This document shows positions 60,357 to 64,000 of a stretch of DNA of 64,000 nucleotides, one piece after another. How positions within the stretch are numbered: the first letter of the stretch is position 1; each line of letters opens with the position of its first letter. A model generated the notes under the pieces. That model ran no database searches. It was not told the DNA's origin and saw only the letters and a program-made list of their open reading frames with translations. Source of the DNA: Endozoicomonas sp. NE40 (GTDB lineage: Bacteria; Pseudomonadota; Gammaproteobacteria; Pseudomonadales; Endozoicomonadaceae); contig NZ_JBEWTB010000002.1 in the NCBI RefSeq assembly GCF_040549045.1, positions 2,015,501 through 2,079,500 of the forward strand, in the 5' to 3' direction. The position numbers were made by a program, and so were the translations under genes.

Positions 60357-60749
60357 TCATTTAGGTGGAGCAAAATCCTGAGCATGGTCTCTGTGCGCGG
60401 TATAAATGGTTTCTCCGTCACTTTCCCCGTCAAAATATACGGTTACGTCTGGAGAGAACAGGATAATATCTCCAACCTCTGCCGTGTACTTGTTGCCCTC
60501 CGTATCCCGCATAACAATTTTACCTTTTGTGACCACCTTGTACTCAACACAGTCGTAGGTGAACTCAAAGCCTTCGCCCGGGCTCATGGTGAAATGCCCT
60601 ACAGACAAAGCGTTTTTGTTAGTCGTTGCCGCCTGCTCTGACATGTGGCTTTTCAAACCCGGAACATTCAGCGCCTGGCTCAGGTCGTTCATTTTTACAG
60701 ATCCGGCCTTGATAATGGATATACCTGGCTTGTCGGTTAACGTACTCAT
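60357..60749 (-). CDS. Cupin-domain protein, copy 1
   Basis: A 130-residue single-domain cupin. HFTMSPGEGFEFTYDCVEYKVVTKGKIVM is the first cupin motif region (with Glu but no His pair) and GDIILFSPDVTVYFDGESDG the second, somewhat like EutQ-type cupins. Metal-binding histidines are largely missing, so an enzymatic role is doubtful. It is about 80% like the copy at 60958 by eye. Function unknown. Confidence 0.75.
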   Translation of the reverse strand: MSTLTDKPGISIIKAGSVKMNDLSQALNVPGLKSHMSEQAATTNKNALSVGHFTMSPGEGFEFTYDCVEYKVVTKGKIVMRDTEGNKYTAEVGDIILFSPDVTVYFDGESDGETIYTAHRDHAQDFAPPK

Positions 60750-60875
60750 ACCTGATCTCTACGGTTACAAAAGAACAGAGCCGTAAAAGGCTCACAGAAA
60801 GTATAAACGTCAGTTTATGTTGTACTGATAAAATTTATTCTTAGTCGTGACCGCACCCTTTGCCGGTCCGGCAGG

Positions 60876-61443
60876 TATCCCTGTATAGACCAGCCCCTAT
60901 TGCGGCCTCAGGCTGCAACAGGTGTACTGTGAAAAAACAGTACTGATCAGATTAAAATCATTTGGGTAGAGCAAAATCCTGGTCAAGCTCCCTGTGTCCG
61001 ATGTAAATGGCTTCTCCATCACTTTCACCGTCAAAATAGACGGTTACGTCCGGAGAGAACACGATTACATCTCCTGCCTCTGCCGTGTGCTTATTACCTT
61101 CTTTGTCTCGTATAACAATCTTGCCCTTTGTGATCACCTTGCATTCAACAGTGTTGTAGGTGTACTCAAATCCTTCGCCCGGTCTCATGGTGAAATGCCC
61201 CATAGACAGGACATTTTTGTCGTTCGTTACTGCCTGCTCTGATATGTGGCTTATCAAACCCGGAACATTCAGCGTCAGGCTCAGGTCATTCATTTTTAGA
61301 GACCCGGCCTTGATGATGGATATGCCGGGCTTGTCGGTTAATGTACTCATACCTGATCTCTTCGGTTACAAAAGAACAGAGCCGTAAAAAGCTCAAAAGA
61401 AAGTATAAGCGTCAGCTTACCGTTGTACTGATAAAATTTATTC
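60876..61443. repeat. Segmental duplication, copy 2
   Basis: Second copy of the block at 60277-60840. It begins TATCCCTGTATAGACCAGCC, carrying a mutated trace of the thiY stop region although no thiY precedes it, then the second cupin gene and the same upstream sequence (GGTTACAAAAGAACAGAGCC and onward). Confidence 0.85.
60958..61350 (-). CDS. Cupin-domain protein, copy 2
   Basis: A 130-residue paralogue of the cupin at 60357, with the same ends (MSTLTDKPGISIIKAGS and QDFALPK). Differences cluster in the middle (TNDKNVLSMGHFTMRPGEGF; VECKVITKGKIVIRDKEGN). Both copies keep open frames, the same start and similar upstream DNA, so both look functional. Function unknown. Confidence 0.75.
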   Translation of the reverse strand: MSTLTDKPGISIIKAGSLKMNDLSLTLNVPGLISHISEQAVTNDKNVLSMGHFTMRPGEGFEYTYNTVECKVITKGKIVIRDKEGNKHTAEAGDVIVFSPDVTVYFDGESDGEAIYIGHRELDQDFALPK

Positions 61444-61642
61444 TGGGTGCTATTGCTGCCTCTGCTACCATTCGGGGTTCTGCCTGGGGCCGTTTTGTTG
61501 CATGGTGGAATGCGCCTTACAAAACAGACCTTCACAGATTTGAACAACAATTCTGCACAACCTCCCCCAAAACTGATCCAGATCAACAAACTATTCCCCC
61601 AATCCAGCACACTGACACCCATAACAACAACTGGAGGTCTGC

Positions 61643-63103
61643 ATGACAACAGCCACTTCCGCCTTCACTCGCGGTGCGCCCGGATTATCTTACTGGGTAT
61701 CACTGTTCACCGGCCCGATCATTCTTCTTCTGACCATCATCACACCACCACCCCAGGGAATGACCCAGGATGCATGGTATATGGTAGGGGTCGCCACCTT
61801 AATGGCTATCTGGTGGGTATCGGAAGTGGTACCTATACCCGTGACAGCCCTGACACCCATCGTTGTGGTTCCACTGCTGGGCGTTGCCAGCATTCGGGAA
61901 GTAACCGCCCCCTTTGCCAACCCGACCATCTATCTGTTCTTCGGTGGTTTTATGCTGGGTGTGGCCATGGAGCGCTGGAATCTGCACAAACGCATTGCAC
62001 TGAGTATCATGCTCGCCACAGGGGTCAAACCAAGCCGGCAGGTGGCAGGCTTTATGGTGGCAACCGCCTTCCTGAGTATGTGGGTCTCCAATACGGCCAC
62101 CAGCGCCATGATGCTGCCGATTGGCCTGTCAGTGGCTGCAATGATGAGCGGTTCTGAGGAAGGCAGAGCGCGTTTCGCTAAAATGCTGCTGCTGGCTATT
62201 GCCTACAGTGCCAGTATTGGCGGTCTTGCGACCCTGATCGGTACTCCGCCGAATGCCTTGCTGGCGGCTTTTCTGAGTGAAACTTACAACATTGATATTG
62301 GTTTTGCCCAGTGGATGATGGTGGGGCTTCCTATCTCATTCCTGATGCTTGTAGCCACCTGGCTCTGGCTGACCAAATTCAGTTTCAGGATGGACGACAT
62401 TGAAAGTCCGGATGCGCGCAAAGTGCTTAAAGGACAGCTGGATGATCTGGGACCCATGACCCGCGGCGAAAAAAGCATCGGCATTATCTTTGCCCTGACT
62501 GCCCTGGCATGGATCTTCCGTCCACTGCTGAAAGATTATATTCCGGGGCTGTCAGATGCCGGGATTGCTGTTGCAGCGGCTATCAGTCTGTTTATCGTTC
62601 CGGTCAACCGGGATGAGCGCATTTACGTACTGACCTGGGACAAGGCACGTGAAATTCCCTGGGGTGTGCTGTTGCTGTTCGGTGGCGGCTTAACTCTGGC
62701 AGCACTGATCAAGTCTACCGGCCTGGCCGACTGGATTGCCGATGCCATGAGTATTGTGGGTGGTCTGCCTATTCTGCTGGTTGTGGCTTTTGTCGTTACC
62801 GTGATTATTTTCCTGACCGAGTTGACCAGCAACACCGCAACAGCCGCAGGCTTCCTGCCACTAATGGGAGCTTTAGGTGTTTCTCTGGGTATAGATCCTG
62901 TTCTATTGGCAGTGCCTGCTGCTCTGGCTGCCAGTTGTGCCTTTATGATGCCGGTAGCAACACCGCCTAACGCCATTGTTTTCGGATCGGGTAAGCTGGA
63001 GATTATTGATATGATCAAGGCCGGGTTTGCCCTGAATATTATCGGCGTTATTCTGGTGACACTGACGGGGTACTACCTTGCATCCACTGTACTGATTCCG
63101 TGA
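61643..63103 (+). CDS. DASS-family sodium/anion symporter
   Basis: A 486-residue inner-membrane transporter of the divalent anion:sodium symporter (SLC13) family, which takes up succinate, other dicarboxylates or sulfate. The two SNT motifs are visible: SMWVSNTATSAMMLPIG (first half) and LTELTSNTATAAGFLPLMG (second half), each followed by a hairpin-like segment. GTPPNALLAAF and VATPPNAIVFGSG complete the Na+/substrate sites. About 11 helices. Monocistronic, with a strong terminator after it. Confidence 0.9.
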   Translation: MTTATSAFTRGAPGLSYWVSLFTGPIILLLTIITPPPQGMTQDAWYMVGVATLMAIWWVSEVVPIPVTALTPIVVVPLLGVASIREVTAPFANPTIYLFFGGFMLGVAMERWNLHKRIALSIMLATGVKPSRQVAGFMVATAFLSMWVSNTATSAMMLPIGLSVAAMMSGSEEGRARFAKMLLLAIAYSASIGGLATLIGTPPNALLAAFLSETYNIDIGFAQWMMVGLPISFLMLVATWLWLTKFSFRMDDIESPDARKVLKGQLDDLGPMTRGEKSIGIIFALTALAWIFRPLLKDYIPGLSDAGIAVAAAISLFIVPVNRDERIYVLTWDKAREIPWGVLLLFGGGLTLAALIKSTGLADWIADAMSIVGGLPILLVVAFVVTVIIFLTELTSNTATAAGFLPLMGALGVSLGIDPVLLAVPAALAASCAFMMPVATPPNAIVFGSGKLEIIDMIKAGFALNIIGVILVTLTGYYLASTVLIP

Positions 63104-63113
63104 CTCCATAATC

Positions 63114-63157
63114 AAAAAGGCCATGCAGACAGTGTTCACTCTGCATGGCCGTTTTTA
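63114..63157 (+). terminator. Terminator after the DASS transporter
   Basis: GGCCATGCAGA and TCTGCATGGCC are exact complements around a 10-base loop, followed by GTTTTTAT and preceded by AAAAA. It is likely bidirectional, also ending the minus-strand gene at 63174. Confidence 0.9.
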
Positions 63158-63173
63158 TAGAGGGTTCTGGTAA

Positions 63174-63827
63174 TCAGCTTTGCTTAAATCGCTTTAGAAA
63201 AGTTTCCACCTCAGGCATTGATTCATTGTAAGCATCAACCATTCCTGAAATATTTACCGTCCAGCGTGCGCAATATTGCCTGCTGAATGACCTGAGTGAC
63301 GTAAGGTTTTCAGCCAGTCTGGTTAAATCTTTCAGGTCACGATCATCAGAGGCTATTTCTATGCCTTTGGCTTCTGCCTGACTCTTTAACTGATATATTT
63401 CCCCAACGATTTCTTTTATGTACTCAGCCCACTGATCAACTTTTTTAGCGCTAAAGACCATGAACAGATAGTCTTCCCTCTCCTTCCCGCTTTTTTTACT
63501 TTTGATCGCCTCAATCAACTGACTCAAAGCAAGCTTTTTATTGTCTGTAGTAGCAACGTAATCTCTGGTTGCTTCCGTGCTGCTAAGTACGGATGACAGT
63601 TCTAAATCACCTAACGGGACAGCTACTTCACTTGTGACCCTTTCATCGAGTTCTTTTTTTGGATGGCTGACAGTACAATAATCCTCATTCGTACCTAATT
63701 GTTTAAGGGTACCCACCTCAACCGTTATTTTCTGCACTCCCTTATCACCGGCATTATCGGCGACTTCCAAGTTCATAAAGTAACCTGGTACATAACCTTT
63801 TGGATCTAATGGTGAATTCGGCTCCAT
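63174..63827 (-). CDS. Unrecognised cytoplasmic or effector-like protein
   Basis: A 217-residue protein with AAAGGATG before the ATG. No signal peptide or membrane segment. It is hydrophilic with predicted helices, notably 130-185 (EYIKEIVGEIYQLKSQAEAKG, then DRDLKDLTRLAENL). Two cysteines. I recognise no domain. The N-terminal stretch rich in Pro/Gly resembles the flexible starts of secreted proteins, but this is weak. The remaining 63828-64000 holds nothing I can identify. Confidence 0.6.
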   Translation of the reverse strand: MEPNSPLDPKGYVPGYFMNLEVADNAGDKGVQKITVEVGTLKQLGTNEDYCTVSHPKKELDERVTSEVAVPLGDLELSSVLSSTEATRDYVATTDNKKLALSQLIEAIKSKKSGKEREDYLFMVFSAKKVDQWAEYIKEIVGEIYQLKSQAEAKGIEIASDDRDLKDLTRLAENLTSLRSFSRQYCARWTVNISGMVDAYNESMPEVETFLKRFKQS

Positions 63828-64000
63828 ACTAACAACATCCTTTTATTGTGAACTGATACCTGGTACATCATTTCAATGAGATTGATGGATCACGCAGGTT
63901 GGATTGAACGTAATGAAACAATGTACTAGATAGTCAGACAAAGAGTTCGCGTGTAAGTTCCAGCCCCCTCAGTGCTTGTCTTGATTCAACAACAGGCCAG

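Larger units (their letters stand above)
60277..60840. repeat. Segmental duplication, copy 1
   Basis: First copy of a block repeated at 60876-61443 (offset about 600). It begins at TATCCCTGTAAAGACCAGCC, which includes the thiY stop codon, covers the hairpin and first cupin gene, and ends at GATAAAATTTATTC. Both coding and non-coding parts are conserved between copies. Confidence 0.85.

Noticed and set aside
61341..61649. 101-codon plus-strand and 100-codon minus-strand frames before the DASS transporter
   Set aside because: They overlap each other and the cupin start, lack ribosome-binding sites and show no family pattern.

Overview
The window reads as a chromosomal segment of a marine, host-associated gammaproteobacterium. 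The gene set and protein style suggest the Endozoicomonas/Oceanospirillales neighbourhood, but this rests on gene content and synteny only; no 16S rRNA is present. Supporting points are the Pseudomonas-like order birA-coaX-SPOR-tRNA(Tyr,Gly,Thr)-tRNA(Trp)-secE-nusG-rplKAJL-rpoB, a marine-type aminoethylphosphonate cluster, and several genes that look like host-interaction factors.

Layout. (1) 1-9100, minus strand: rpoB (5' part only), rplL, rplJ, rplA, rplK, nusG, secE, four tRNAs, a SPOR-domain protein, coaX and birA. No tuf gene lies between tRNA-Thr and tRNA-Trp, where relatives carry one. (2) 9.2-22.8 kb, mixed metabolism and small proteins: an NlpC/P60-like protein that has lost its catalytic cysteine, a HisC-type aminotransferase, thiC under a TPP riboswitch, an HD hydrolase, a CpdA-like phosphodiesterase, a GNAT enzyme, a cytoplasmic PqaA-family protein, a MenI-type thioesterase, transaldolase, an SMP-30-like lactonase, a possible YopT-like cysteine protease and small envelope proteins. 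(3) 22.9-29.5 kb: a secreted PqaA-family paralogue, an AT-rich secreted protein of unknown function, trpS, and the phoP-phoQ pair. (4) 29.6-39.6 kb: a complete 2-aminoethylphosphonate (AEP) system. phnW-pbfA-phnX is the catabolic operon, phnR a divergent GntR regulator, and a three-gene ABC importer lies downstream. A 12-bp palindrome, TGGTCTRTACCA, occurs before all three transcription units and is the likely PhnR operator. A MITE-like element sits between the importer's binding-protein and ATPase genes. (5) 40.1-48.9 kb: one 2,943-residue secreted protein with seven ~400-residue beta-helix-like units joined by Ser/Thr/Pro-rich linkers, ending in a C-terminal membrane segment. (6) 49.1-54.6 kb: a DUF1302 outer-membrane protein, a NorM-type MATE exporter, mutM and a PlsC-like acyltransferase. 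(7) 54.6-56.6 kb: an LRR-NEL protein resembling IpaH/SspH bacterial E3 ubiquitin ligases. (8) 56.8-60.3 kb: a second TPP riboswitch driving thiD and a ThiXYZ-type importer. (9) 60.3-64 kb: a ~0.6-kb tandem duplication carrying two cupin genes, a DASS-family anion transporter and an unrecognised protein.

How they work together. The phn block should import AEP, convert AEP and its (R)-hydroxy derivative to phosphonoacetaldehyde, and cleave that to acetaldehyde and phosphate under substrate-responsive PhnR control. The two TPP riboswitches tie thiC (de novo pyrimidine synthesis) and thiD-thiXYZ (pyrimidine salvage) to thiamine status. The PhoPQ pair and two PqaA-family proteins lie within 13 kb of each other, though no PhoP box was identified. 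The NEL protein, the YopT-like protein, the NlpC/P60-like protein and the giant repeat protein are the best candidates for interaction with a eukaryotic host.
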